Of a DNA stretch of 64,000 nt, positions 1 through 9,397 are shown piece by piece (positions within the stretch are counted from its first letter, which is position 1; each line of letters starts with the position of its first letter). The position numbers were made by a program, and so were the translations under genes. The notes under the pieces are model-generated. The model saw only the letters and a program-made list of their open reading frames with translations. It made no database searches and had not been told where the DNA came from. Source of the DNA: Halopseudomonas phragmitis (GTDB lineage Bacteria; Pseudomonadota; Gammaproteobacteria; Pseudomonadales; Pseudomonadaceae); the NCBI RefSeq assembly GCF_002056295.1, contig NZ_CP020100.1, forward strand, positions 3,061,501-3,125,500, given 5' to 3'.

Positions 1-52
1 AGGGCTGGACGGCGCAGCCCGGGGCCATAGAGTCTACCAGCGCAAAGACGCT

Positions 53-901
53 TTAGCGGATCAGATTTGCAGAATACTCTGTTGCAGTTTGCTCAAGCAG
101 ATCCATGTTGTCGTGTTGCCAAGGATGAAAGTTCTCGCGGTAAAAATCGCGATACGCCCCAAGCAACCCGGTGAAAAAGCCATTACGCCCCCATAGCCAG
201 CGCATACCGCGCCACCACATGCCAGGACGCAACAGCAGGCCATCGCGGCGCAACATATGCCACATCCCCCGGGTCACATCCTTGAGAAAGAAAAAGGTCG
301 CCTGGCGCATAGCCTTGCGCAGTAGTTTGCGGTCACCACAGACCTGCATGTAGACATCAAAGGCCACCGCCTTGTGCTCGGTTTCCTCCAATGCATGCCA
401 GCGCCACAAACGCAGCATTTCCGGGGTTGCGCCCTGCATCCAGCGCGGCTCGCGCAGCACCGCATCGGCCATGATCGCCGTAAAGTGTTCCATGGCCACA
501 GTGCCGGCCAACTGCCGCTCAGGCGAGAAGTTCTTTTCCACGAAGCGAATGCGCCGTTTGACTGGTAATTCCAGAGCATCAATATCGTAGCCCAACTGAC
601 GCAGGCGCTGGTTGTAGTCAATATGCTCGCGGCTGTGGTGGCCTTCCTGACCGATAAACCCACGGATCTGCTCCTGCAATTGCGGATCCTTGATCTGATC
701 CCGGAACAGGCGGACCGAGTCGATGAAATAGCGCTCACCATCCGGAAATAGCACCGACATGGCATTGAAGAAATGCGTCTTAAACGGATCGCCATCCAGC
801 CAGTGACGGGGCAGCGGATCGGGCAAACCGGGATCCAGTCGGCGGGGACGGATATCAAGCCGCGCGGGTGTGAGGCGGGGTGTTACGGATTCCTTTTCCA
901 T
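53..901 (-). CDS. PF10118-type predicted metal-dependent hydrolase
   Basis: 282-residue soluble protein of the PF10118 family, called predicted metal-dependent hydrolases and thought to have a ferritin-like helical fold with a dinuclear metal site. Visible candidate ligands are the FIGQEGHHSREH segment (about residues 82-93), AMEHF (about 136-140) and HALEETEHKAVAFDVY (about 169-184). This EH...ExxEH pattern is what carboxylate-bridged metal proteins show. The length is usual for the family. Substrate is unknown, and the hydrolase label has weak experimental support. It is divergent from the alanine symporter gene, with 206 bp between the two starts. The 52 bases before its stop codon hold only a weak GC hairpin (about 2-20). 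Confidence 0.8.
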   Translation of the reverse strand: MEKESVTPRLTPARLDIRPRRLDPGLPDPLPRHWLDGDPFKTHFFNAMSVLFPDGERYFIDSVRLFRDQIKDPQLQEQIRGFIGQEGHHSREHIDYNQRLRQLGYDIDALELPVKRRIRFVEKNFSPERQLAGTVAMEHFTAIMADAVLREPRWMQGATPEMLRLWRWHALEETEHKAVAFDVYMQVCGDRKLLRKAMRQATFFFLKDVTRGMWHMLRRDGLLLRPGMWWRGMRWLWGRNGFFTGLLGAYRDFYRENFHPWQHDNMDLLEQTATEYSANLIR

Positions 902-1107
902 AGGGCAGGACTCTCTGGTGTTATCTCATCATCATACTCCGCTATCTGCACAACCATTAGGCCATATCCGCCAACTCAAGGCGACTCTGCTGCCAGCTCC
1001 TCTCTCAGACTCAAACTGGCGTCTGCGCGTATTGCAGCTAAAGTTTAGGAAACATTCTGAAATAAGCCGTATCAGAATCCCAATGATCTCCTGGGGGCCT
1101 GTTCGCC

Positions 1108-2520
1108 ATGACATGGATTATCGATACGCTCAACACCCTGTTCTGGGGCTATGTGCTGATCTACGGATTGCTTGGGGTTGGCATCTTCTTCACCTTCCGG
1201 CTTGGACTGCTGCAGTTTCGCTACTTCGGCGAAATGGTGCGCTCAATTCTCCATGCCCGGCAAAGCGATGCTTCAGGGATATCACCTTTTCAGGCTCTGT
1301 GTACCAGCCTGGCCTCGCGCATTGGTACCGGCAACCTGGCCGGGGTGGCAGTCGCACTCTACCTGGGCGGCGCCGGGGCAATATTCTGGATGTGGATGGT
1401 AGCGCTGGTCGGCATGGCCACCGCCTACTCAGAAAGCACCCTGGCCCAGCTTTACAAGGTTCGCGATGCCAAGGGCCAATACCGTGGCGGTCCAGCGTTC
1501 TATATTTCCAAGGGCCTCAAGGCACCTTGGGCTGGCAGCATCTTTGCCATCTGCCTGATCATTTCCTTCGGGCTGGTGTTCAATGCGGTCCAGGCCAACT
1601 CGATTGCCGACGCCATGCAGGGCGCCTTCGGCTTGCCAAAACTGTGGGTAGGGGTTGTGATTGCCATACTCGCCGGCCTGGTGATCTTTGGCGGTTTACG
1701 CTCGATTGCCCGCTTCGCCGAACTGGTCGTCCCCTTCATGGCTACCGCTTATGTGCTGGTCGCCCTGGTGGTCCTGGTGCTGAACATCACCGAAGTGCCC
1801 GGGGTGCTGGCCACCATCATCAAAAGCGCCTTCGGGCTTGAAGAAGCGGCTGGTGGAGTCGCAGGGTCGGTAACTGCCGCCATGCTCAATGGCATCAAGC
1901 GCGGCCTGTTTTCCAATGAGGCCGGCATGGGCTCGGCTCCGAACGTTGCCGCCACCGCCACCCCGGCGCCACATCACCCCTCCTCTCAGGGATTCGTCCA
2001 GGCCATGGGGGTTTTTATCGACACCATCGTGATCTGTACAGCCACCGCTATCATGATCCTGCTGTCCGGTGCGCTGGAGCCCGGTTCAGGAGTGACAGGC
2101 ACCCAACTTACCCAGCAGGCTCTGCACGAGCATATTGGCGCAGCCGGCACCTATTTCATCGCCTTTGCCATTCTGTTCTTTGCCTTTACCTCGATCGTCG
2201 CCAATTACTCCTACGCTGAGAACGCCCTGATATACCTTGGCGTGGGCAACACTCTGGGGATGACCATACTGCGCCTGGGCACACTGAGCATGGTGATCTG
2301 GGGTGCCTATCAAGCGGTTGCCACGGTATTCGATGCCGCCGACGCTTCGATGGGGCTGATGGCCACCATCAACCTGATTGCCATTGTGCTGCTGTCTGGC
2401 ACTGTGGTGAAACTGACCCAGGACTACATGGCCCAGCGCAAGAACGGCGAAATACCCAAGTTCAAGGCGGCGGACTATCCCGAGTTGAAGGAGAAGATCA
2501 ATACCGATATCTGGCGTTAG
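1108..2520 (+). CDS. AGCS family alanine/glycine:sodium symporter
   Basis: 470-residue integral membrane protein of the alanine or glycine:cation symporter (AGCS) family, which couples uptake of small neutral amino acids to sodium entry. The family signature ALCTSLASRIGTGNLAGVA lies at about residues 63-81, and the segment around NEAGMGSAPNVAATA near residue 270 is also characteristic. Around ten hydrophobic segments span the protein. The Shine-Dalgarno sequence is weak: a GGGGG run about ten bases upstream. This ATG is still the best start because the N-terminus MTWIIDTLNTLFWGYVLI matches the family. The gene probably ends its transcript near the hairpin at 2595-2622. Alanine or glycine is the likely substrate, by family only. 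Confidence 0.9.
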   Translation: MTWIIDTLNTLFWGYVLIYGLLGVGIFFTFRLGLLQFRYFGEMVRSILHARQSDASGISPFQALCTSLASRIGTGNLAGVAVALYLGGAGAIFWMWMVALVGMATAYSESTLAQLYKVRDAKGQYRGGPAFYISKGLKAPWAGSIFAICLIISFGLVFNAVQANSIADAMQGAFGLPKLWVGVVIAILAGLVIFGGLRSIARFAELVVPFMATAYVLVALVVLVLNITEVPGVLATIIKSAFGLEEAAGGVAGSVTAAMLNGIKRGLFSNEAGMGSAPNVAATATPAPHHPSSQGFVQAMGVFIDTIVICTATAIMILLSGALEPGSGVTGTQLTQQALHEHIGAAGTYFIAFAILFFAFTSIVANYSYAENALIYLGVGNTLGMTILRLGTLSMVIWGAYQAVATVFDAADASMGLMATINLIAIVLLSGTVVKLTQDYMAQRKNGEIPKFKAADYPELKEKINTDIWR

Positions 2521-2594
2521 GGTCTGTTGCCGTTTCATCGCAACCGCGCCGGAACCTGCCCTGTAACACCGTTGCAACGCTGATATGACAAGCT

Positions 2595-2622
2595 GGCGGC
2601 AGTCTCGTTACGAACTGCCGCC
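2595..2622 (+). other. 9-bp hairpin ending at the next start codon
   Basis: GGCGGCAGT pairs with ACTGCCGCC around a 10-base loop. The second arm ends at base 2622 and the peptidase ATG begins at 2623. No T-run follows, so it is not a classic terminator. It may end the symporter transcript or hide the ribosome entry site of the next gene. Confidence 0.5.
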
Positions 2623-3669
2623 ATGGCCGAAACGCTCCACCAGATCCAGCGACACCTGCCCGAACAGATCCAGCTAGATCGGCTTCTGGACAAGGGCGCT
2701 CGCCACCTGCGCGTCAGCACGGCTCATCAGGTCGATATCCAGGGCATCATCATTCCCATTCGAGTGATCGAACTTGGCAGCCGCTCCCCCCTGGCTCCGG
2801 TCATCGGCTTTTTCGGGGGAGTGCATGGGGTCGAGCGAATCGGCACACAGGTGCTGTTGTCATGGTTGCACAGCTTGGTTCACCGTCTGGACTGGGATGA
2901 TCACCTGGGACGCCAGCTTGAACGCGTGCGTCTGGTGTTCATGCCGATGATCAACCCCGGCGGGATATGGCACCACCGACGCAGCAACCTCAATGGTGTC
3001 GACCTCATGCGCAACGCACCGATCGACGCCATGGGGCCGGTGCCCTGGCTGGTCGGCGGTCATCGCATCAGCCGGCGCCTGCCCTGGTACCGGGGCAGGC
3101 GCAACGCCCCGCTGGAGGCCGAGGCTCAGGCGCTGGTCGATACCGTGCGTGAACGACTGCTCAGCGCGCCCTTCGCTCTCAGTATCGACTGCCACAGCGG
3201 CTTCGGTCGCCGTGACCGGCTCTGGTGCAGCTATGCCCGCAGCCACCGACCAATCCAGCATATTGCCGAGGTCTATGCCCTCAAGCAGTTGTTTGAGCGC
3301 ACCTACCCCCACCACCACCCATATATCATCGAGCCGCAGTCGGTTAACTACACCACCCATGGCGATCTCTGGGATTATCTTTACGACGAATCACTGGAAC
3401 AGCATCCTGACAACCTCTACTTGCCCTTCACCCTGGAAATGGGCTCGTGGCTCTGGGTCCGCAAGAACCCCCGTCAAATGCTCGATTACTTCGGTTACTT
3501 CAATCCGGTGATCAGCCACCGCAAACGTCGGGTACTGCGCCAACATCTGCCGCTGTTCGAGTTTCTTACCCATGCTACCCAGGCCTGGCGCAACTGGCAG
3601 CCCCGTCCACAGCAACGCGACGAGTTAACCCGCCAAGCAATTGAGATGTGGTTCAACAACGACCACTAA
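2623..3669 (+). CDS. M14-like zinc carboxypeptidase / aspartoacylase-type hydrolase
   Basis: 348-residue protein of the M14 metallopeptidase/succinylglutamate desuccinylase superfamily. The zinc ligands are visible: H68 and E71 in GGVHGVE, and H191 in IDCHSGFG. LMRNAP at 128-133 resembles the substrate-binding Asn-Arg pair, and the Glu of TLEMGSW near residue 270 is the expected catalytic base. No signal peptide is evident, so a cytoplasmic role on peptides or N-acyl amino acids is more likely than secretion. The start is unusual: no Shine-Dalgarno is visible and a hairpin abuts the ATG. No nearby in-frame alternative ATG exists before residue 108. Specificity cannot be read from sequence. 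Confidence 0.75.
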   Translation: MAETLHQIQRHLPEQIQLDRLLDKGARHLRVSTAHQVDIQGIIIPIRVIELGSRSPLAPVIGFFGGVHGVERIGTQVLLSWLHSLVHRLDWDDHLGRQLERVRLVFMPMINPGGIWHHRRSNLNGVDLMRNAPIDAMGPVPWLVGGHRISRRLPWYRGRRNAPLEAEAQALVDTVRERLLSAPFALSIDCHSGFGRRDRLWCSYARSHRPIQHIAEVYALKQLFERTYPHHHPYIIEPQSVNYTTHGDLWDYLYDESLEQHPDNLYLPFTLEMGSWLWVRKNPRQMLDYFGYFNPVISHRKRRVLRQHLPLFEFLTHATQAWRNWQPRPQQRDELTRQAIEMWFNNDH

Positions 3670-3748
3670 AGAATAAATTTGCGTACTTGTTGCCCGGATG
3701 GCTGGCGTGTTGCCAGCTATACTTCAGTCAGGCCGGGAGATCACCAAA

Positions 3749-4726
3749 ATGAAAAAGATCTTGGCGTTGATCGTAGTAGCAGTTGCCATGCAGGCCCATG
3801 CCGAGGAAGAGTCAGACTCGGACCTTCCCGAGTGGATGGTTGACAAGATAACCCCCGTCCACAGCCGGGTATCGCGCTGGGTCAGCAGCACCTCACGCGG
3901 GCTGGACGGATTCTTTGGTACCGATGACAGTCTGCGAGTCGAAAACCAGTCCTACCTGCGTCTGAGCCAGGAGTTCGAGTGGCGGGAAACCGAAGATTTC
4001 GACACCGACACCAGCCTGCGCTTTCGACTCGACTTGCCCACCACCAAGGAACGCCTGCGTCTGGTCATTGATTCTGACCCGGAAGAAACTCAGGGCACGC
4101 TTGAGCAACAAGGCTCACAGAGCCTGCGCCAGGATCAGACCGACCGGCGTAATTCGGTCGTCGGTCTTGACCGCCTGAGCAGTCGCGACAAGACCCAGAA
4201 CTGGGCCACCAAGTTCGGTGCCGGGGTCAAGCTGCGTTTTCCACTGGACCCCTATGTACGCATGACCACCGAGCGTCTGTGGGATGTCGGTGACGGCCCC
4301 TGGCAACTGGAGTCCTACAACCGCCTGTCCTGGTTCGACAGCGATGGCTATTCGGCCCGTAGCCGCTGGGACTTCGGCCGGCCGCTGGATGAAGTACGCC
4401 ACTTCAGGTTCATCACCAACTTTCAGTGGCAGGAAGATGTCGACACTTTGGAGTTCTCTGAGACCATTGAGCTGAACCGCCGCCTGAGCAGGCGCAGCGC
4501 CATCCGCTACGCAGGTGTGATGGTCGGCAACAGCAGTTCAAACCCGCGGATCAACAACTACTACCTGCTGACTCAATATCGTCGCAGTCTGCACAAGGAC
4601 ATCCTGTTCATGGATGTGATACCTGAACTGCACTTCCCCCGGGACTCGAACTTCGACCCGCGCTGGGCCTTTACCCTGCGTCTGGAAATGCTGTTCACCG
4701 GCGATATTCAGGAGCCACGCGACTGA
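3749..4726 (+). CDS. Exported protein of unknown function
   Basis: The start is placed at the ATG of MKKILALIVVAVAMQAHA because it opens a typical Sec signal peptide with cleavage after AHA. A GGGAGA ribosome site lies seven bases upstream; the reading frame stays open 17 codons further but without such signals. The mature part of about 307 residues is rich in charged and aromatic residues. It shows alternating strand-like segments (for example YLRLSQEFEWRE, RWAFTLRLEMLF), compatible with a beta-rich periplasmic or outer-membrane protein. I do not recognise a named family. The last 19 bases overlap the 3' end of the convergent amidotransferase gene. Confidence 0.7.
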   Translation: MKKILALIVVAVAMQAHAEEESDSDLPEWMVDKITPVHSRVSRWVSSTSRGLDGFFGTDDSLRVENQSYLRLSQEFEWRETEDFDTDTSLRFRLDLPTTKERLRLVIDSDPEETQGTLEQQGSQSLRQDQTDRRNSVVGLDRLSSRDKTQNWATKFGAGVKLRFPLDPYVRMTTERLWDVGDGPWQLESYNRLSWFDSDGYSARSRWDFGRPLDEVRHFRFITNFQWQEDVDTLEFSETIELNRRLSRRSAIRYAGVMVGNSSSNPRINNYYLLTQYRRSLHKDILFMDVIPELHFPRDSNFDPRWAFTLRLEMLFTGDIQEPRD

Positions 4727-5421
4727 CGCAGAAAGTTGACGATCCAGCGCATCATCAGCCGATCGTCGACTTCGGCGCTCAACGAGGCCTGCCCCTCACG
4801 CAGACGCGCATCGGCAATCACGCCCTTGCGCCGATCCATCAGATCACGCGAGTAGGCCTTGCAGAATTCCGGGTGGCCCTGAACACTCATGAAATGTTGC
4901 TGGTACTGCACCAGGTAGTAAGGGCAGAAATCGCTGCTGGCAAGAATTTCCGCCTGCGGAGGCAAACGTACTACCTGGTCCTGATGGCTGACGATCAGAT
5001 CGAGCTTATCCTGCCAGGGCTCCATCCAGGGCTTGCGCTCAACCACCTGATTGAACGACATACCCACTCCCCAACCTTTCTCCGATTGACGCACCTCGCC
5101 GCCCAGTGCCTTGGCCATGAGTTGATGGCCGAAACATACGCCCACCAGCGGCACGCCCTGCTCCCACAGTTCAACGATGAACGCCTGTAGATCCTCGATC
5201 CAGTCCAGCCCATCATTGACGCCATACTTGCTGCCGGTAGTCAGGTAGCCGTCGCATTCACCGGGTTGACCGGGCAGTTCACCATCCAGTGCGCGGTAAA
5301 CCCGTATGTGCGCATCTGGCACCTGCTCCAGCAACAGAGTTCGAAACATCTCCGGATAATTGCCGTGCGCCGGCTGCAACTCGGGCATGACATCGTCACA
5401 CTGCAGCAAGCCAATCTTCAT
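4708..5421 (-). CDS. Class I glutamine amidotransferase (possible gamma-glutamyl hydrolase)
   Basis: 237-residue GMP-synthase-like class I amidotransferase domain without a synthetase partner. The nucleophile Cys is in GVCFGHQLMAKALGG and the catalytic His is in VQGHPEF. The start is set at MKIGLLQCDD because a GGAGAG ribosome site lies seven bases upstream. It begins one base after the stop codon of the alcohol dehydrogenase gene, so the two are translationally close. Placed last in an operon with a gamma-glutamyl ligase homologue, it is a good candidate for cleaving a gamma-glutamyl amide, as PuuD does in polyamine breakdown. That role is inference. Its end overlaps the convergent exported-protein gene by 19 bases. 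Confidence 0.85.
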   Translation of the reverse strand: MKIGLLQCDDVMPELQPAHGNYPEMFRTLLLEQVPDAHIRVYRALDGELPGQPGECDGYLTTGSKYGVNDGLDWIEDLQAFIVELWEQGVPLVGVCFGHQLMAKALGGEVRQSEKGWGVGMSFNQVVERKPWMEPWQDKLDLIVSHQDQVVRLPPQAEILASSDFCPYYLVQYQQHFMSVQGHPEFCKAYSRDLMDRRKGVIADARLREGQASLSAEVDDRLMMRWIVNFLRQSRGS

Positions 5422-5422
5422 T

Positions 5423-6586
5423 TCACAACTCTCCATTCAGAGCCTTGAGCAACAACTGCGAGTACTGCTGCGCAGTAAAGGGCACAGGGTTGGTCCCAGC
5501 CGAGGGATCGACCTCAGCCATCTGACCAACCCGCTCAAGCTGAGCGTCATCGATGCCGATCTCGGCTAACGTCATCGGAATGCCGACCGTAGCGCGCAAA
5601 TCGAGCACCCAGTCCAGCACCGCGCCAAAGCCCGGCTGCGCCAGGCCCAGATAGCGCCCCAAACGCTCCATCGGCGCATTGATAACAGCGCGGTTGGCCA
5701 TCAGCACATAGGGCATCAATACTGCATTGAGCAACCCATGATGGGCATCATAGAGCGCGCCAAGCGGGTGGGCCAGTGCATGCATGGCGCCGAGCCCACG
5801 CTGAAATGCCGTAGCGCCCATGCTTGAGGCGACCAGCATTTGCAAACGGGCCTCCAGATCGTTGCCCTGAGCCGTTGCCCGTGGCAGGTAGTCCTTGACC
5901 AGACGCATCCCCTCCAGCGCAATACCCTCAGCCATGGGGTGATACACCGGCGAGCAGAAGGCCTCCAGACTGTGCGACAACGCATCCATACCGGTGGCAG
6001 CGGTAATTTTGGGCGGCAGGCCAACGGTCAGTTCAGGATCTAGGATCACCAGTGCCGGCAGCATTCTGGCGTGGAAAATAATGCGTTTGACCCGAGCCTG
6101 CTCATCGGTAATCACCGAGGCGCGACCAACCTCAGAGCCTGTGCCGGCTGTCGTCGGCACCGCAACCACCGGCGCCATACCCGCCACATTGACCCGCAGA
6201 TAGTTGTCACCCACATCCTCGAAATCCCATAACGGCCGACTTTGACCGACCATCAGCGCAATCGCCTTGCCGGCATCCAGCGCCGAGCCGCCACCGAAGG
6301 CGATCACTCCGTCATGGATTCCCGCCTTGAAGGCCGCAACCCCAGCATCCACATTGGCTCCGGTCGGATTGCCCTTGATTGCGGAAAACAACCCCACCTT
6401 GAGCCCCTGATCACGGCAATACTGCAGCGCCTGCTCGACCATCGGCAGTCCGGCCAGACCAGGATCGGTGACCAGCAACGGTGCGCTCATCCCGAGCTGC
6501 TGACAAGCCGTGGGCAACTCGGCAATCCGCCCGGCGCCCACCCGGATCAAGGTCGGATAATTCCAGTTCATACGGTACTGGTCCAT
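5423..6586 (-). CDS. Iron-containing alcohol dehydrogenase
   Basis: 387-residue group III (Fe-type) alcohol dehydrogenase, which interconverts an alcohol and aldehyde with NAD(P). The dinucleotide motif GGGSALDAGKAIA is at 98-110. Metal ligands by pattern are D201 and H205 (GMDALSHSLEAF), H269 (GAMHALAHPLG) and H283 (YDAHHGL), with spacing like that of FucO. The second gene from the end of the TRAP/ligase/dehydrogenase operon, it starts seven bases after the aldehyde dehydrogenase stop. GAGG lies five bases before the chosen ATG, and a second ATG five codons in is possible. In this context it should oxidise an imported or gamma-glutamylated alcohol; the exact substrate is unknown. Confidence 0.9.
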   Translation of the reverse strand: MDQYRMNWNYPTLIRVGAGRIAELPTACQQLGMSAPLLVTDPGLAGLPMVEQALQYCRDQGLKVGLFSAIKGNPTGANVDAGVAAFKAGIHDGVIAFGGGSALDAGKAIALMVGQSRPLWDFEDVGDNYLRVNVAGMAPVVAVPTTAGTGSEVGRASVITDEQARVKRIIFHARMLPALVILDPELTVGLPPKITAATGMDALSHSLEAFCSPVYHPMAEGIALEGMRLVKDYLPRATAQGNDLEARLQMLVASSMGATAFQRGLGAMHALAHPLGALYDAHHGLLNAVLMPYVLMANRAVINAPMERLGRYLGLAQPGFGAVLDWVLDLRATVGIPMTLAEIGIDDAQLERVGQMAEVDPSAGTNPVPFTAQQYSQLLLKALNGEL

Positions 6587-6593
6587 GATGACC

Positions 6594-7985
6594 TCACAAC
6601 AGGGTTTTGAAATGGAAGGACTTGGGGCGGGTCAGATGTTCATAGCCAATGCTCGACAACGTGCAGCCACGCCCTGAGTTCTTGACACCGGTCCAGGCCA
6701 GGGCCGGGTCCAGATAGTCACAGCGATTGAGAAACACCGTGCCGGCGTCGATACGCTCGGCCAGCGCCAGGGCGGCCGGCTCATTCTGGCTGAAGATCGC
6801 CGCGGTCAGACCGAACTCGCTGTCGTTCATCAGGGCCAGGGCCTCATCATCATTGCTGACCCGCTGAATCCCTACGACTGGGCCAAAGGTTTCCTCAGTC
6901 ATCACTCGCATGCCATGATTAACGCCGGCCAGTATCTGCGGGGCCAGATAGCAGGTTCCGGGCTTGTCCAGCTTGAAGCTGTCAGGGTCGATCAACGCAC
7001 TGGCACCCTGCCCCACGGCTTCGGCCACCTGAGCACGAATGAAGGCCGCCGCCTCGGGCCGAACCACCGGCCCCAGGGTCGTTGCCGGATCATCCGAGCG
7101 GCCCAGCCGGTAAGTCTTGACCAACGCCACCGCCTGCTCGACAAAGTCATCGTACAAGTAGTCATGGACATAGATGCGCTCAATTGCGCAGCAGGACTGT
7201 CCGGAATTGAAGAACGCCCCATCCACACAGGTTTCCACTGCATGGGCCAGGTCGGCATCGGCCCGCACATAGGCCGGGTCCTTGCCGCCAAGCTCCAGGC
7301 CGGTGGCGATGAAGCGCCCGGCAGCCGCCTTCTCGACCATGGCGCCACCGGCCACCGAGCCGGTGAAGGCCACATGACGTACCGGCTCGGCCTGAATCAG
7401 CTGTTCGGTATCAGCATGGCTAAGGTGCAAAAACTGGAACACACCCTCAGGTAGCCCGGCCTCGCGAAATGCCTCGACCATACGTTCTGAGCACAGCGGG
7501 GTCTGGGCCGAATGCTTGAGCAATACTGCGTTGCCAGCCAGCAAGGCCGGCATCACCGCGTTCACTGCCGTAAGGTAGGGATAGTTCCAAGGCGCAATCA
7601 CCAGCGATACCCCGAGCGGCTCGCGGCGAATGAAACGGCTAAAGCCGGGCTTGTCCGGCAGGCGGATATCGGCCAGCGCCTGCTCGGCGATATCGGCCAT
7701 GTAACTGGCACGTTCGACAAAACCCCGCACTTCACCAGGCGCATAACGAATCGGCCGGCCCATCATCCAGCACAACTCCTCGGCCAGTTGCGCCTCGCGG
7801 GCGGCGAAGGCTTCAATCGCCCGGCGCCCCAACGCAACCCGCTCGGCCAGCGGCGTCTGTTTCCAGCGCTGCTGGGCATACACTGCGCTGTCCAGCACCC
7901 GCTGAATCTGCTCCTGCGTAGCCAGATCACGCTCTAGATAAAGCGAGCCGTCAATCGGCGAAAAGGTCTGCAAGCGCTTGCTCAT
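6594..7985 (-). CDS. NAD(P)-dependent aldehyde dehydrogenase
   Basis: 463-residue aldehyde dehydrogenase, slightly short for the superfamily. It oxidises an aldehyde to the acid. The active-site set is complete: N133 in APWNYPYL, the nucleotide-loop FTGSVAGG (207-214), the general base E231 in ELGGKDPAYV, and the catalytic C265 in SGQSCCAIER. EETFGPVV is also present. It lies between the ligase and alcohol dehydrogenase genes with gaps of eight and seven bases, so it is surely cotranscribed. It probably takes the aldehyde made by the Fe-dependent alcohol dehydrogenase to an acid. The double Cys at 265-266 occurs in several succinate-semialdehyde-type and amino-aldehyde enzymes. Confidence 0.92.
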   Translation of the reverse strand: MSKRLQTFSPIDGSLYLERDLATQEQIQRVLDSAVYAQQRWKQTPLAERVALGRRAIEAFAAREAQLAEELCWMMGRPIRYAPGEVRGFVERASYMADIAEQALADIRLPDKPGFSRFIRREPLGVSLVIAPWNYPYLTAVNAVMPALLAGNAVLLKHSAQTPLCSERMVEAFREAGLPEGVFQFLHLSHADTEQLIQAEPVRHVAFTGSVAGGAMVEKAAAGRFIATGLELGGKDPAYVRADADLAHAVETCVDGAFFNSGQSCCAIERIYVHDYLYDDFVEQAVALVKTYRLGRSDDPATTLGPVVRPEAAAFIRAQVAEAVGQGASALIDPDSFKLDKPGTCYLAPQILAGVNHGMRVMTEETFGPVVGIQRVSNDDEALALMNDSEFGLTAAIFSQNEPAALALAERIDAGTVFLNRCDYLDPALAWTGVKNSGRGCTLSSIGYEHLTRPKSFHFKTLL

Positions 7986-7993
7986 GCGTCACC

Positions 7994-9367
7994 TCAGATA
8001 ATTTCGAAGTAGCGATCCAGCTCCCAGTCGCTGACATGCCGGCGGTATTCACGTTCTTCCCATTCGCGGCTAGCTGCATAGTGTTCGACAAAGGCATCGC
8101 CGAACATTTCCCGCGCCGCCTGCGAGGCTTTCAAGCGCTGGGCGGCATCCCACAGCGTGCGCGGCAACGCCAGCTCGGGCGGATGGGTCATATCGTAGGC
8201 ATTACCGGTCACAGCTGCGGTGGGCTCCCACTGCTGCATCACGCCATACAGCCCGGAGCCAATCGCCACCGCCAGCGCCAGATAGGGGTTGGCATCAGCG
8301 GCGCCGAGCCGGTACTCCTGGCGCTGCGACTTGTCCGAACCGGGAATCACCCGCAGAGCGGCGGTCCGGTTCTCTACCCCCCAGGTGGCATCGGTGGGAG
8401 CCCAGAATCCGGGAATCAGCCGTCGGTAGCTGTTCAGCGTCGGCGCGACCATGCACAAAAACTCCGGCATCAGGCGTTGCTGGCCAGCCAGAAAATGGCG
8501 CTGTAGCGGGCTCATGCCATGGGGCTGATCGGGGTCATAAAAAGCCGACTTGCCGGTTGCGCTGTCACGCAGCGAAACATGCATGTGCCCGCTCTGCCCG
8601 GGGTATTTGCCCGACCACTTGGCCATAAAGGTCGCCATCAGCCCATTGCGCTGGGCCAACACTTTCATGAAGGTCTTGAACAGCGCGGCCTTGTCTGCGG
8701 CGGCTTCGGCCCCGTCAACGGCAATCGCCGCTTCCAGCACGCCGGGTCCGGTTTCGGTGTGCAGGCCTTCCAGCGGAAAGTCCATGCGCTGGCCCATATC
8801 CAGAATCTGATGATAGAGCTCGGCATGCACTGAGTTGCGCAGCATCGAGTAACCGAACCAGTCCGGGGTAAATGGCTTCAGGTCACGAAACCCCTTGGCC
8901 CGGGCCGAGTCCGGGGTTTCATCGAACATGAAAAATTCGTATTCCAGTGCGGCAAAGGGCTCAAGGCCCAATGAGCGGCAGCGTTCCACCACCCGGCGTA
9001 GAGTCGCCCGCGGACAGATGGCCTCGGCCTGTTGATCGAATTCAGCCAGAAACAGCAGCATGCCGTCCTCGAACGGGATATCCCGACAACTGTCTGGCAA
9101 GATGCGCACTGGTGCATCCGGGTAACCGGTATGCCAGCCGGTGTAGGTGGCATTGTCGTAGAGCTGGTCCTTGACGTCCCAGCCCAGTACCACATCGCAG
9201 AAGGCAAAACCCTTGTCCAGCGAGGAGAAGAACTTCTCCCGGCTCATGTATTTGCCACGCAGTACCCCGTCGTTGTCGAAAAGCCCCACCTTGACGTGGT
9301 TGAGTCCACGTTCTTCAACGATCTGCCTGGCCTGCTCCACGGTCTTGATTTCACGCGGTCTGAGCAT
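7994..9367 (-). CDS. Glutamine-synthetase-like gamma-glutamyl-amine ligase
   Basis: 457-residue enzyme of the glutamine synthetase fold. The N-terminal DNDGVLRGK (31-39) is typical of the PuuA/GlnT-like branch that joins glutamate to amines using ATP, rather than of housekeeping GlnA. Catalytic-domain marks are EYEFFMF (142-148), TETGPGVLE (204-212), GQSGHMHVS (257-265), NRTAALRV (333-340) and ADANPYLALA (357-366). It heads the enzymatic part of the operon and is separated from dctP by a REP doublet. Association with alcohol and aldehyde dehydrogenases and an amidotransferase points to gamma-glutamylation of an amino alcohol or amine. The substrate is inference; a secondary ammonia-assimilating role is less likely. 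Confidence 0.88.
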   Translation of the reverse strand: MLRPREIKTVEQARQIVEERGLNHVKVGLFDNDGVLRGKYMSREKFFSSLDKGFAFCDVVLGWDVKDQLYDNATYTGWHTGYPDAPVRILPDSCRDIPFEDGMLLFLAEFDQQAEAICPRATLRRVVERCRSLGLEPFAALEYEFFMFDETPDSARAKGFRDLKPFTPDWFGYSMLRNSVHAELYHQILDMGQRMDFPLEGLHTETGPGVLEAAIAVDGAEAAADKAALFKTFMKVLAQRNGLMATFMAKWSGKYPGQSGHMHVSLRDSATGKSAFYDPDQPHGMSPLQRHFLAGQQRLMPEFLCMVAPTLNSYRRLIPGFWAPTDATWGVENRTAALRVIPGSDKSQRQEYRLGAADANPYLALAVAIGSGLYGVMQQWEPTAAVTGNAYDMTHPPELALPRTLWDAAQRLKASQAAREMFGDAFVEHYAASREWEEREYRRHVSDWELDRYFEII

Positions 9368-9397
9368 GATAAGCCCCCCGTCTTGTTGTCGTTCCGC

